Below, one piece after another: positions 1 to 12,027 of a stretch of DNA of 64,000 bases. Under the pieces are notes generated by a model. That model was given only the letters and a program-made list of their open reading frames with translations. It made no database searches and was not told the origin of the DNA. The stretch covers positions 56,684,602 to 56,748,601 of the forward strand of contig NC_090746.1 of assembly GCF_036898095.1 (NCBI RefSeq), written 5' to 3'. Origin of the DNA: Palaemon carinicauda. Lineage: Eukaryota; Arthropoda; Malacostraca; Decapoda; Palaemonidae. Each line of letters starts with the position of its first letter. Position 1 is the first letter of the stretch. The translations under genes and the position numbers were made by a program.

Positions 1-560
1 TTGGATTCCTTTTAGGCGTAATTGTTTGAGAGCTGCGCTCGCAAGCTTCGTGAAGATCCTTGGGGCTATGTTTAGCCCGAATGGCATGGCTCTGAAGGCA
101 TAGAGTCTTTGATGTAGCTTGAATCCTAGGTAGGGGGAGAGTCGACAACCGATTGGAATGTACCAATAGGCGTCTGACAAGTCTATGGAGACAGTAAATG
201 CCCGCTTGGGCAGTAAGGTCCTTATGTGTTGCAGTGTTAGCATCTTGAACTTGCAGTTCACCATGAACTTGTTGAGTGGCGACAAGTCCAGAATGACTGA
301 GTTTTTCTGAGTCCTTCTTGGGAACACGAAACAGCCTCCCTTGGAATTTGATGGACTTTACCCTTCGGATTACTCTTTTCTCCAAGAGTTCTCGAATGTA
401 CTCCTCCAGAATGGGGGTGGAGTGTTGGAAGAATCGTGGGCACGGAGGTGGAGTGCTGTGCCAGCTCCAACCCAGTCCATTCTTGAGTAGGCTGTGGGCC
501 CAGGGATCGAAGGTCCAACGATCCCGAAAAAGATGGAGTCTCCCTCCTACCGGTAGCATT
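1..560 (-). pseudogene. Reverse transcriptase N-terminal part of DIRS-A (partial, frameshifted)
   Basis: The minus strand reads VGGRLHLFRDRW, then YIRELLEKRVIRR and FQGRLFRVPKKDSEK. After a one-base frameshift near 296-305 it reads SVILDLSPLNKFMVNCKFKM, SIDLSDAYWYIPIG and MPFGLNIAPRIFTKL. These are RT fingers/palm blocks, including the first catalytic Asp (SIDLSDAY). The DD box lies beyond the window edge. It overlaps the gag end in another frame, as in other DIRS elements. The frameshift marks a non-functional copy unless it is a sequencing error. Confidence 0.65.
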
Positions 561-2524
561 TCACTTTGGCTGCTGTTGACCTGAGGCCTTGCCTCCTTGA
601 CCGCGACTACCCCTAAATCCCCTTCCCCTTGAGGGGCGTCTAGACGAACCTCTGGCTGATCCTCTAGCTCTTGCTCGAAAGGTAGTAGACTGCCCTTCGA
701 ACGCTGGGTTAAATGCCGGAGACTGTGTAGTCATGGCTTGGGGTACCCACTGGTACGTGGCCGGGGTTTGAGCCACCATCTGGGGCACTGTGGTCAAAGG
801 AAGTTGTTGCTGCTGCTGTCTGAATGGCTTGGCTGGCCGAGAGGGTAGCCTAGGCTTCTTAGTCTTCCTCTTTGGTTGGGGACCCTCATCCGGGAAAGAC
901 TTTCTCTTAAGAGATAGGCCCCACTTCTGGAGAAGGTTTCTATTCTCCGTGGCGGCCTTATCCACTACCTCCTTGACCGCTTCACTAGGGAAGAGGTCTT
1001 TGCCCCAAATGCAGGAGGAGATTAGTTTCCTTGGCTCGTGCCTCACCGCAGCCGAGGCGAACACGAACTCCCTACAAGCCCTCCTGGCTTTGACGAAGCT
1101 GTAAAGGTCCTTCGTCACTGTGGCTAAATGTGTCTTGGCAACTACCATAAACATTTCATGGGCCTTGGGGTCACTTGCCATTGTCTCCAGAGTCGTTTGC
1201 AGAGACATTGAGGCAGCAAGTCTTTCTTTTGTCTCAAGCTCCCTACGCAAAAGAAAGTCAGACAGCTTCGGGAGGTTTTCACCGAACTGACGTCTGGCAA
1301 TATTGGCCTCCAACTTCCCGACTGAGAAGGTAAGATGGACGTCCCTCTAGTCTTTCTGGTCCAAGGGTAAGGTCAAGGATAGGGGTTTACACTCCTCCAA
1401 GGAGGGGCATGGCTTACCCGCCTCGACCGCTTTCAACACGGCCGTAAACCCTTTCTGCATAAAGGGAAAGGTTCTAGAAGGAGAGGACACAAAGGAAGGG
1501 TGCTTCTTACTCAAAGCGGGTACCTTTGAGTTTGTGAAGCCCCTCTCTTTTTTATCGAGCTTGACAGCAAGGCTTGAGCCTTAGCATGGTCAAAAACTAT
1601 GACCTCCTTCGGCTCCGTTTCTTCCTTTGAGGCTGGTTCCTTTCTTAGGCGGACATAGCAGTCCGGATACGACTCTTTGCTGGGCCAGAATTCCACCTCC
1701 TCAAGGGGGACTGAGCCCAATTTCTCTGAGATGACGATCTTTCCCATCGTCATAGGCATGTGCTCGGCATACCTCCAAGGGTTGACATCCGAGCATAAGG
1801 GAAGGTCCTTCACGCTGAGCTTCTTCTGGGGCCCACGTGATGCTGCAAGTCTTCGCATCTCTAACTTCATTGCAGCAGCCTTCTCATTAATTTCCTTCTG
1901 TATCTGTTGGATCATCCCAACAATGGAAGAAAGGGTCTTTCCTAGATCCTCTGGGAGAGAGGACGATGTTGAGGGAACAGGTTCAGGGGCCTGAACCGGG
2001 GTAGCCGACTCCTCGTCGAATTCCCCCTTCTCATTGTCTGGAGCCTGGGTCAGCTCCTCTTCCTGGTCTTCTGCCAGAAGGTCTTTTTCAGTGTACTCGG
2101 ACACCTCCGACATCCTATCGTCCAGTTGGATGTCCTGCAGGGCGTCCGCGACTTCAGCATCCACCGGGATCTGAACCAACGGCATCTCCGCTTGAGGCTG
2201 GGGAATCACTGCATCTGCTGATGCCTTGGGGAAAAGGTAAGCCCTCATCTTCTCGCTTGGAAAATAGGGACCAGAAGTGTTCTTCTGGAAGCCCCTTACC
2301 CAGGTACGAAGCTTCTCCCTTGCTGCGTCCCTTGACTCCGCCGTCTTGGGGGTGTCAAATGCCTCGGTAATCAGGTTTGTGCAAATAGTACATACCTGCG
2401 GGTCCCAATACCGGAGATCACCTTTGGAGACTGCGCATGCTGCGTGCCTCCTACACAAGTCATGTCCGCAGAAGTTCTTGCTGCGGACGTTGCAGAATAC
2501 ACTCCCACACTTCGGATGGTCCTC
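561..2524 (-). pseudogene. gag of DIRS-A (broken)
   Basis: The Gag-like protein is spread over two blocks: 1511-2524, with an N-terminal Cys/His-rich region (FCNVRSKNFCGHDLCRRHAAC then CTIC), and 561-1313, with a helical region followed by an RG-rich tail (RGSSRRPSRGRGFRGSRGQG) likely to bind nucleic acid. A frameshift near 1520 and a stop near 1350 separate the blocks, yet the sense frame between them still reads as protein. The Cys-rich start resembles that of the DIRS-D Gag (HTVCSNCRGKTC), supporting DIRS ancestry. The 5' end at 2524 coincides with a polypyrimidine-AG acceptor (see the intron entry). DIRS Gags have no firm biochemical assignment; structural function is inferred from position. 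Confidence 0.6.
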
Positions 2525-2793
2525 CTGTAAAGAGAAGAAAATTCCATGAGTATCAAGTGAGCCACATATCACTGAATATACATAGCTTAAAGTAACTAAG
2601 CTAGAAAGGAAAGAAATAAAGACACACACTTGTATTTCCTGACCAGTCAATTGCTGTAACCTTCCAGATAATAAAACTTCATGGTTATTCTATAATAGAG
2701 TAACCAATAAGGAATTTCCAGAGGAAAATAGGTGTAGCTCACACCAAAATAAGTAATTTTAAAATACTGGATAGTAGAAAAGGAAGAACTCAC
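2525..2793 (-). other. Candidate intron at the 5' end of DIRS-A gag
   Basis: On the minus strand a GTGAGT donor (complement of 2788-2793) and a TTTTCTTCTCTTTACAG acceptor (ending at 2525) frame 269 nt directly before the Cys-rich part of gag. A further TTGTACAG acceptor-like sequence lies about 30 nt upstream of the donor. This is sequence inspection only; no transcript evidence is available. Confidence 0.35.
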
Positions 2794-2944
2794 TTTCTTT
2801 ATCTGTATGGTTTCACCAAAGGGCTGTACAAGACAACACAAGAGTGTTAGAAAAACTTAGTGTTGTAAAATATTCTATACTATAGTTTTCTCTATGCAGT
2901 ATATCCTATACTGAAAAATACTGGCTACAGTATATAAAATAATG

Positions 2945-3260
2945 TGCCGGCCCGCACGTACCTTAAATTAGTTCCAAAGTATACTACTTTTAGACTATTA
3001 GGTGGAAGAACGCTGGCTCGAATGTGTGTGCCGGCCGGCAACTAAAAAATGATAGCACCCGGCTGCCGGCCGCTACGATTAGTGGCCGGCAGAACTATGG
3101 TGTGTTTCTATTGCCGGCTGGCAGCAAAAGGAACCAGAGAACTTCCAACTGCCTGGCTGCCGGCTACTCAGGCCAGCAGCCGGGCTAGGGTACAAACACT
3201 AGAAGAGAAACAGGATGGATGCCGGGATAAGAGACGGCACTGCCTCATAGCCCGGCAACC
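2945..3260. repeat. GC-rich patch with many GCCGGC motifs
   Basis: About 300 bp in which GCCGG/CCGGC hexamers recur many times inside otherwise AT-rich DNA. It lies in the 5' leader of DIRS-A. It may be a leader structure or a methylation-prone island. No coding sense was found. Confidence 0.5.
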
Positions 3261-3289
3261 AGAAAGAGTGCACATAAGGAAGGGGAGAA

Positions 3290-4950
3290 TATGAATTCAA
3301 GCTTCCGTTGTCCAATGCCGTCTGGCTCTACAGACATACATGGATGAGAGACCAAGGGAGGTCTGGAGAACACTCAAAAGAAGAAGGCCTTCGGCAAGGG
3401 ACTGAGTCAACTCCACATCCTAACCTATGCTAGGTACAGATGTAGAATGACGGACAGAGATGTAATGGCTAGGCTATCACTAAGGAAAGAGGGGGAAGGG
3501 GGAAAGAGGGTCCAACAAACCCTGCTCTAGTAAAGAATCACCCCGCAGCCAAGAAAGCTCATCTTAGCCTAGGGGGAATCCTAGGAGGGAGGCCGGCAGT
3601 ACTTGCCATCTCCCTCGGAACCAAAGCAAGGTTGGTGTTGTTATTCACAGGAAAGAAGGATCTCATCCTTCACATCAAGAACAACCACACTGGACTAGTC
3701 TGCTAGATCACAAAAAGAAGGAATCATCTCGTACAGAAACCTTCGAAAGTGGTCTAAGGAGGCTAAGCCTCCTATGTCTGCTCTAGACCTAGCAAAGGAA
3801 TCGCAATCTCTATGCTAGAAAGAACAGACCCAGACTAAAAACTCTGATGTCCTGGCCCCTCTTGAAGCCAGACTTACTGGAAACAGGAAAGAACAGAGAC
3901 ACCCTAATATAGTTGTATCTAAATGTCAATTCAGATAAACCATTAGGGTTAAGCCCAAGGCTTAAATAGAGGGAAAAGGGATTGCACATATTCTCCGAGG
4001 AGAAGAGAGCAACCGGGGAGTGAGAGAAAGTATACTAGGGCCCCATAGGCAACTAGCCTAGGCGCGAAGAGAATCGATTACCTAAATCACCAAAACTCAC
4101 TCGTATACTATCTTGGAAGAAATATCAACAATATCTTAAATGTATAAAACTGCCTAAAGCTTCAATGAAATTTCAAAACACTCGGAAATCTGAATATCAT
4201 GCATGAAAGTACTAGGGCCAAACGTCTAGGCTACAAGGCCTAGCGTAGGCCAGGATCGGTAAATCATTCGCCGAAACGAAAATACTAATAGCATCATATA
4301 AAGAATTCTTATGTAAAGCTAAATAGCTAAAATTATTAAAGCATAACAGCCGGGAACGTCGCTCTGGCTAACTAAATGACTCATGCATGGCGAGCGACAG
4401 CGTCCAGGACGCCTCCGGTAGGCAACTAAAATATCGCTATCGAAATATCTTAAAATCACCAAGAGCTTACATTTATACATAAAAGAGATAATACTCAACT
4501 TATCAGAGGCAGAAGAAGTTGGAGAAAGCATCATGATGTTAAAAATAATCCAAGAATTACGAGATAACACAGGGAAAACACCGAGTTGTTGAGCTACGCA
4601 AAAAGGAATGCAGATGGCGCTGTCGGCGGCGCTATGCACGCATACGAAGCGAGAGAGGAGAGGTACCTTGCGAGCGGCTCTCCTTTCTTTCTTGTTTTTC
4701 GTTTTCTTGCCCTTTCGAAGTGTTAATTCTGTTTGGGGTGCAGATTGCTAAGTGGCGTGTCAAGAATACGTCCTCTGAAATTTCGCGATATCCCTGGTTT
4801 ATTTAATTAGGGATATTCGCTCCAGGAGTTAGAATTCTGGGTACCTTAAGGTAAATTCTCTGGGAATATCACCGTAGTCAAATATACCCAAGGAAGCTAC
4901 CCTATAGGAACTTCCATCAGGACGACATGGCTGGAGCCCAAAAATATAAT
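3290..4950 (-). other. Presumed 5' leader of DIRS-A; no gene seen
   Basis: No ORF resembles a known protein. The right part (about 4740-4950) contains a short inverted motif (GGGTACCTTAAGGTAAATTC) and sequence of a kind I associate with repeated elements in decapods. I treat it as the element's leader or terminal region without proof. Confidence 0.3.
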
Positions 4951-5694
4951 TTGAAGGTCAATAAGATTAGTTTTGAGATACAGGCATTCAAAGTTTCTCT
5001 TTGTATTTTTACATAGACAATATTAATAAATCATGATTATTATGAATCTTACATTCCTTTTTGGATATTAATACACCAAAACAAAGTTATTCATTCTAAT
5101 TTAATCATAAATGAAGATCCCTTTACTTAATATCTTGCTTCTTTAGGCGAGACAGTCGCTCTTTCATAATCCCTCTCCTTCACTAACTCCGCTAATTTTG
5201 CCGATATTAACAACTTCTGAACTCTTATTGGAGGAAATTTTCTTCTTCCTTATGTTAGCGAGATATTTTTTCCTCTTTGTCATGATGAAATTCTTGCCAA
5301 AACCGAAAAAAACAGACGTAAAAACGAGTGAATGTCAGAGGTCAAACTCAAACGTGTACTCTCTATAAGGTTTGTGCTACGATGAAGGCCGAGAAGTGTA
5401 ATTACCCGCGTAATAAATCATCTTATGACTCATGGAATCCATACAGATTCCATTGCTCACAATTTGTTTTATATTAGAATGTAATAATTATCAAAATTTA
5501 CGATAACAAAAGAAATACTGTACTGCATTTTCTTGTAGGGAACAATGTTTTTGGTTTACTGTATTGTTACTTTTACTAAATACCTGTAACTATGAAATTA
5601 AGAGGAATTTTGACAAAATATTTCGTATACGCATGCTCTATTGCCATACAAAGCTCGGTGAATTTTTTCAGGATTTTGTGTTTTTCTTCCTATA
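4951..5694. other. AT-rich spacer, nothing recognised
   Basis: Short ORFs only, no splice-supported exon and no repeat that I can identify. Confidence 0.4.
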
Positions 5695-6551
5695 CCCCAA
5701 TATATTGGGATACCGGCCAGGCCCCTTAAGGCTTACGAGACTAGTCGGTGGGAGAAGAAGCGGCCGTTAGTCGTCACCATCTCCGTCAAAGATCGCAGAA
5801 GGAACTGCAACGACTGGTTTTGTACCCTGAGGGTACGACGGCGATGAGTAGATGTAAGCAATCGCCTAACTCATTCGTCGGCAAGCTCCAAAGAGCAATT
5901 CCCGCCAGAAAAAGGCAGTCTCTCCCGCGGCAGGGAAAGGCGACCAACCTATGTTGCCGCTGTCTGCAATTCTCCCCGCAAACGAAGAAATTGCTAAACA
6001 GTGGCTGGTGGAGGAACTTTCCCTCAGAAGGCGAAGTTGCTCAACACCTGGTGAAGATTAACTCCCCCTCGGAAGGGAAAATTATCCAACATCTGGAGGC
6101 AAACCTCCAGGCAGTACTTTCTGCTTCCCGTCAACGAACTAAGCTCAAGTTGAAGGTCGACATCGAGTGTTGCCTGTGAAATGTAGCCGAAGTTCGTTTC
6201 TGGGTTTACCCCGGAGGAGTTACCCAACAAGTTACTCCAAGGAGTTCTTGTCCGCAACTGCGTCACCCCGCCTGCTGAAGCAGAGCGAATGTCAGGCGAG
6301 CAGAAGTCAAGGCCAAAGACCTCTTGCTACCTTGCTTTGCACGGGGAACCCCAAGAAAGATAGCTCTGAAAGAAAGGGACTTATTATTAAGCTTTGGGCC
6401 AGTTGCTTTTAGCCATAAACAGGTTAAAAAGGTTTGGCAGTAGAGTAAAGACTACGTCTTTACTCTACCGAGCTGAAATAAAAAGTGACGGTTATTTGCT
6501 GGTGCTGGTGTAAGCGGGAGGGTTAACCTACCCCGCTCGCCCCCGCTAACT

Positions 6552-6554
<3 letters not shown>

Positions 6555-6600
<46 letters not shown>
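6555..6600 (+). repeat. Poly(A) run of 46 bases
   Basis: An uninterrupted A run inside a DIRS terminal repeat. The flanks continue the DIRS terminus on both sides, so this is an expansion or insertion within it, not the 3' tail of a recognised element. Confidence 0.9.
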
Positions 6601-6604
<4 letters not shown>

Positions 6605-6635
6605 ATCGGCTGGTTTCAGCTTCTCCGAAATAATA

Positions 6636-7632
6636 CAGGTAGTGCTCGACTTATGACCTATGCGACCTACGGCGATTCGACTTTACGACGATTTTTTTCA
6701 GGGTGATAACGTCACAAGTCTATTGGAAATAGGACGAATATTTCCTTGAAAATAATCTATTTTTTTGTATGAAAATGAACTGATTTATCTTGGTTAATTA
6801 TTTTCTTTTATTGTTAATATACAGTATCTATTTTCAGTAAAAAACAAAAGAAAAGTTTTAATATCTATTGAGTTCATATTATTTGTCTGGTGACGTCATA
6901 TCACGGCGGAAAGCGACCAGGAAATATATTGATTTCCTTCCACTGGCTAATGATTACTGTTAGTATTCCCATTATCGAAATATTAAGTAACGATACAAAG
7001 TATTTTGTGGATCTGTATTGGTTGTCATGAGTACTACGTAGCGTAAATTTAACTGTACACTAGTTATATTTAATCTTTGATAATAGATCGATGTTTATCA
7101 AAAGAAAGTATACTAATAGGACAAATATTTTCTTGAAAATAATATATTTCCCTTAACATAATAAAAATTAAATACTTTTGCTTTGTAAGTAAGTATTTTC
7201 TTTTCATTTCTTGCGAGAAAAAAAGAAAATGAATTAACATATCATGCAAGTCATCCTTCGTAGAGTTTACTGTACGTCACGTGTCTTGTGACGTCATGTA
7301 TCTGGCAGAAGCGCGCTGACAAACCGAATGATTTCCTTTCATTGTTACCGAGTAATCTTATTACAGCATTCCAATCATCGAAACACCCAGTAACGATATC
7401 AAGTGTTTTAGTGGTCTGTATCATTAGTTATAAGATTAGTACAACTTACCGTAAATTTAAGAAAAAAAGTCTGATGACGTTATATTTCTGGCGGAAGGCG
7501 AGAGGCAAATAAAGTGATTTCCCTCCGATGCGTTACTATTCCCATAATCGAAACATCAAATAATGATATATAGAATTTTTTAATAATTTTCAAAAAAATA
7601 TGAAGATACAACTGAATTAAAAATCAAAATAC

Positions 7633-7715
<83 letters not shown>

Positions 7716-8608
7716 TATTCCTTTTATAACTAATAATAAGGTCTAAAACGAACAGTATGGAAAATGTGATACCCTATAACATATTGGCGCTGATGTAATA
7801 TGCATTATGAAGAAATTTCGAATGTCAAGAAAATTATATAGATCAGTGTTATTCGCACCATATATATGTGCTCATAATAGTAATACTGCAGCGTGACCTT
7901 GAGATCAGCTGATGCCAACCAAAAGAGAATCAAAAGTGTTTGTTGATTATTGAATTGAATTGAAAAATAAAATATAAACGTGCTTTAACAAACCACAATT
8001 AAACACAGTAATGTCTAATGAAATATAAAGGCTTAATATTGAACTAGAATACTGTATGAAGCTTTAAAAATGAACTACCCGTATGCGATTGCGAGAGCGA
8101 GCACACACACGCACAGAGAAAGAGCTACAAAGATTTCGCATTATACCTAATGATTAGACAAACTGAATGGAAACTGATTTCCTGTAACACATTGGCGTTG
8201 ATGTAATTTTCATCATGAAGATATTTCTAATAAGTTAAGAAATTATAAAAAAATATGCCATACGTATGTACGCCATATTTTGATACGGTAGGTAGCGGCA
8301 CTTTCAGATCAGCTGATCATAACCAAAGGGAAACAAAATTTTCAGTACTCGATTGTAAAATACTTCCAAAATTGATAAATAGAATACAAAAATGCATTGA
8401 TAGAGCATATGATATCCTATGAAACAAGAAAATGGAATAATGATAGACAGTAAGAAAATAATGACAAAATATGATCCAGATGATTGCCGAATCATAACGT
8501 ATCAAAAAAAATCTACGGAAACTTCACTTTTCTAGTTCGACATACGGCGAACTCGACTTACGACTCACCTCTCGGTCCCTATCTCGGTCGTAAGTCGGCG
8601 ACTACCTG
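6636..8608. mobile_element. Non-autonomous pogo/Tigger-like DNA transposon
   Basis: Terminal inverted repeats begin CAGGTAGTGCTCGACTTATG (6636) and, on the opposite strand, CAGGTAGTCGCCGACTTACG (8608). They are flanked by a TA duplication (6634-6635, 8609-8610), as in the Tc1/mariner superfamily. No transposase ORF is present, so it is non-autonomous. The interior holds a long (GA)n run and two sets of diverged internal repeats: a GTGACGTCAT...TGATTTCC...CGAAACAT unit near 6890, 7285 and 7470, and a CATTGGCG...GATCAGCTGAT unit near 7780 and 8190. Its removal rejoins the DIRS terminus across a single TA. Confidence 0.75.
7634..7713 (+). repeat. (GA)n microsatellite
   Basis: About 40 uninterrupted GA units inside the Tigger-like element. 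Confidence 0.97.
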
Positions 8609-8789
8609 TACTCCGTAGCTTAGAGCAGAAGCTTTACATTTTGTGTTGGAACAATTAGTGTTTGCTACATATTCAACAAAAATAATGAATACTAGTTTGA
8701 ATAATTTAAATGCTACAGAAATATATATAAACCATTTAAAAACTCTTTTACAACTGTATGTTTGTTTTATTCTATTTGGATTTTTCCAT

Positions 8790-9430
8790 GTAATTGCCTG
8801 ATGGAGAGACAGAAATTGAATGTGTTTGAGATGAAGTGTCTAAGGAGTATGGCTGGTGTATCTCGAGTAGATAGGGTTAGGAACGAAGTGGTGAGGGTGA
8901 GAACGGGTGTAAGAAATGAGTTAGCAGCTAGAGTGGATATGAATGTGTTGAGGTGGTTTGGCCATGTTGAGAGAATGGAAAATGGCTGTCTTCTAAAGAA
9001 GGTGATGAATGCAAGAGTTGATGGGAGAAGTACAAGAGGAAGGCCAAGGTTTGGGTGGATGGATGGAGTGAAGGAAGCTCTGGGTGATAGGAGGATAGAT
9101 GTGAAAGGCAAGAGAGTGTGCTATAAATAGGAATGAATGGCGAGCGATTGTGACACAGTTCCGGTAGGCCCTGCTGCTTCCTCCGGTGCCTTAGATGACC
9201 GCGGAGGTAGCAGCAGTAGGGGATTCAGCATTATGAAGCTTCATCTGTGGTGGATAACGGGGGAGGGTGGGCTTTGGCACCCTAGCAGTACCAGCTGAAC
9301 TCAGTTGAGTCCCTTGTCAGGCTGGGAGGAACGTAGAGAGTAGAGGTCCCCTTTTTGTTTTGTTTCATTTGTTGATGTCGGCTAACCCCCAAAATTGGGG
9401 GAAGTGCCTTGGTATATGTATGTATGTAAT
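8790..9430 (+). mobile_element. 3' end of an RTE-like LINE, 5'-truncated, with (TATG)n tail
   Basis: Codes for the C-terminal end of a LINE polyprotein (LNVFEMKCLRSMAGVSRVDR, RWFGHVERM, STRGRPRFGW) up to a TAG at 9128-9130. A 3' UTR of about 300 bp follows, ending in TGGTATATGTATGTATG. The FGHVxRM and RGRPxxxW blocks are typical of the C-terminal domain of RTE-like endonuclease/RT elements. The short tandem tail and 5' truncation fit target-primed retrotransposition. No RT domain is retained, so the fragment is dead. Confidence 0.75.
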
Positions 9431-9536
9431 TGCCTGTCATCAATTAAAAAAGACAGTGCTATTGACATTCTGAACAAAAAAATTATTGAAATTTCCTAAA
9501 ACTATGAACAAAGCTAATAACAATATTTATTATTAT

Positions 9537-9548
9537 AATTATTATTAC

Positions 9549-9579
<31 letters not shown>

Positions 9580-10130
9580 ATTATTACAAGCTAAGCTATA
9601 AGCACAAGGCGTCAAACCGGGAAAAATAGCCCAGTGAGGAAAGGAGACAAAGAAATAAATAAACTACAAGAGAAATAGTAAACAATCAAAATAAAAGATT
9701 TCAAGAACAGTATCAACATTAAATTAGATCTTTCATATAGAAACTATAAAAACTTAAAAAAAAAAGAAAAAAAAAGAGGAAGATAAATACGATAGAACAG
9801 TGCCTAAGTCTACCCCCAAGCAAAAGAACTGTAACTCGACACTGTGGAAGACCATGGTACAGAAGATATGGACAACTACTGCACAATCTTAACATTCATT
9901 AAAGGGCCAATACCTGAGCAAATAGGTTAATGGATCTAGGAAGGTAAGATGAGCACTTCAAATATCCTAAAGAGGGAATATGAAAAACTTCGGTGATAAA
10001 ACATCACTCATACAAAACCGCAGACCACAAAATGCCTGAACAGATAGCTTTTTATGTGGGAAAATAAATTCAGGCAAAGGGAAGTATACAATGTTAAAAA
10101 TTCTAGCTGAACTGCACTAATCTCCTAGGT
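9537..10130 (-). mobile_element. LINE/SINE-tail element with (TAA)n 3' end
   Basis: A diverged relative of 49589-50230 and of the 3' end of the LINE at 61820-61940. It shares the block ...GCTATTTTTCCCGG...GCTTATAGCTTAGC followed by (TAA)n when read on the minus strand. The right boundary is approximate because the DNA transposon at 10139 begins there. It is non-coding. Confidence 0.6.
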
Positions 10131-11547
10131 ATGTAGTACAGTAGGGTCCCGAATTACACGTGTTCTAATTACGCGATTCCTCAATTACGCGATCGATAGT
10201 TTTTAAAAATTAATTTTCCTGTATTTGCGAGGAGCATTCTAAATCCGCGAGTCAAGCACCGCGAAGCGTAGGAAATCTATTGTTTTCTTAATTGTATTGG
10301 GGGGGGGTGATGGTTCCCCGATGTCTGAGAAGGGGGGGGGAGAATGTGAGAGAAAGATTTCTGTTCAAACATTTTAAGACTAGTTTTGGATGAAAAATGT
10401 TAAGGTTTGCCCATCTGTTGTGTGAACTTGTCGCTAGGCCTAGCCTAACTGTCCAACACCTATATGTATAATATTCCATATTTGTACTAATTAATTTTTA
10501 TACTTACGTTGTGATTATGGTGAAAAATCCTTATTCATTAAACTTTAAATTAAAAACCATCAAAATAAAGACTTTTATATCATGCTACTGCCAAACATGT
10601 CACCACAACCAAACCCATTACTTTGTTTAGTACGTTCCATCGCTGATCATAACGAACTCGCTAACCAATTTTAACATCTGTCTATAGGTTAACTTTTGCG
10701 GCAAAAGATATCTTACCAGGTACTATGTAATAATAATGTTATAATTAATGTTTTATTTATCCTTAGAAAATCAAAATATATGAAATATGAGCAATTTTGT
10801 TTCGTGTTGTTTTTTTTTCCTTAAAAAAACGCCTTCTTAAAAGGAAAACTTTTTTTTTTTACGTTTCATCATCGATCATAAACGCATTTACTCCTGAAAG
10901 TGATATTGAAGAGCTTTTACTAAAGATGTTATTATAAATAAAGATTATAAATAGGTGGTAAAATATCTATAATTAAAGTGTAGCAGCATCAAGAAATGTT
11001 GGGGTTCGCCCTTTACATAAGAATGTACTGTACATTGGATTAGACAGAACGTAGAAAAAATCAATTAGGGAAAAATCGGTATTCGATATCCTCTTCATCA
11101 GCATCGTCATTCGTCAATCGGGCTTTTTATTTTTTTTATTCTCAGTCGCTAACTAGTTATCGCACTGCCAAGATCTGCACACATTCCGATAATTCACATT
11201 TGAAGGTTTTCTGGGAGAGGATGGATAGAGAAAATACCGAACTATATAAAATGTTTTTTTAACCTGTTAAGCGTCACCCAAGTGATAAACCGTTCACCAC
11301 GATCTACTCGGTACCGCCTTCAACTGTATATTCCGTTCATGACTTTAATTGCCTTTTACAAGCCGTCAGTCTCGTGATGTTACTTTACTCGTATAGTAAG
11401 TATAGGATCACCACTTGGCAACACTCTCAGCATATGGGGACTGTGAATAGAAACTTATATGATATCTGGCAACTATTTTTCTGAAGGTAGCTTGATGTTA
11501 CAAAACTCTGGTTTGAACTGGTTTCCTATCAGTGCGCTCGGGCGTTC

Positions 11548-11796
11548 ATGCATAAGTGGTTATTTGTTGTTCCTTTTGTAATGATAGGTCTAAAGAGGAA
11601 GGTTATTTCTTTAGATGAAATAAATGATATTCTTGTTGTGGAATTTGATAATGATAACCTGTTTGATAATGAGAGCACTAGTTCTGAATCCTCCAGTGAT
11701 GAGTATATTGAAGAAACAAGTTTTCTTTCGATGTCGAAAGCGAAAATGACTTCTCATTACCGAATGACTGGACAACGAAATTTCACAAAACTATAA
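11548..11796 (+). CDS. Small acidic ORF inside the DNA transposon (uncertain)
   Basis: An 82-codon ORF with an acidic, Ser-rich middle (ISLDEINDILVVEFDNDN, then STSSESSSDE). Acidic N termini with a similar DEI motif occur in piggyBac-type transposases, but nothing downstream continues such a protein and no TTAA target was found. It may be the relic of a transposase N terminus or a chance ORF. I do not assign a function. Confidence 0.3.
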   Translation: MHKWLFVVPFVMIGLKRKVISLDEINDILVVEFDNDNLFDNESTSSESSSDEYIEETSFLSMSKAKMTSHYRMTGQRNFTKL

Positions 11797-11809
11797 AGGG
11801 AAAGGAAAC

Positions 11810-11811
<2 letters not shown>

Positions 11812-11875
<64 letters not shown>

Positions 11876-11934
11876 AAGTGGATAAATAATGTACAAATGT
11901 ATGACGAACATATTTGAAAACTATACAGGAAACG

Positions 11935-12024
<90 letters not shown>
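11812..12024 (+). repeat. Two (GA)n microsatellites
   Basis: (GA)n at 11812-11872 and 11939-12024, separated by 66 bp of unique sequence, inside the TA-flanked transposon. Confidence 0.95.

Positions 12025-12027
<3 letters not shown>

Larger units (their letters stand above)
1..4950 (-). mobile_element. DIRS-A: DIRS-superfamily retrotransposon, decayed, runs off left edge
   Basis: Minus-strand element with 5' leader (about 2800-4950), gag (561-2524) and the N-terminal part of a reverse transcriptase (1 to about 560) in the order usual for DIRS/PAT/Ngaro elements. RNase H and recombinase would lie left of base 1. The right boundary near 4950 is an estimate, because no terminal repeat could be matched inside the window. 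It lies in the intron after photolyase exon 3, in the same orientation as the gene. Confidence 0.6.
5695..8654 (-). mobile_element. DIRS 5'-end fragment (B/C type) interrupted by a Tigger-like element
   Basis: The segments 5695-6635 and 8609-8654 together resemble the gag-side terminus of DIRS-B and DIRS-C: a GCTAACTAGC motif, a TTTCAGCTTCTCCGAAA-type motif, then a terminus ending in GGAACAA at 8654. In DIRS-B the matching end is at 20072 and in DIRS-C at 53577. RT and recombinase are absent, so it is a truncated copy. A 46-base poly(A) run sits inside at 6555-6600. Confidence 0.55.
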
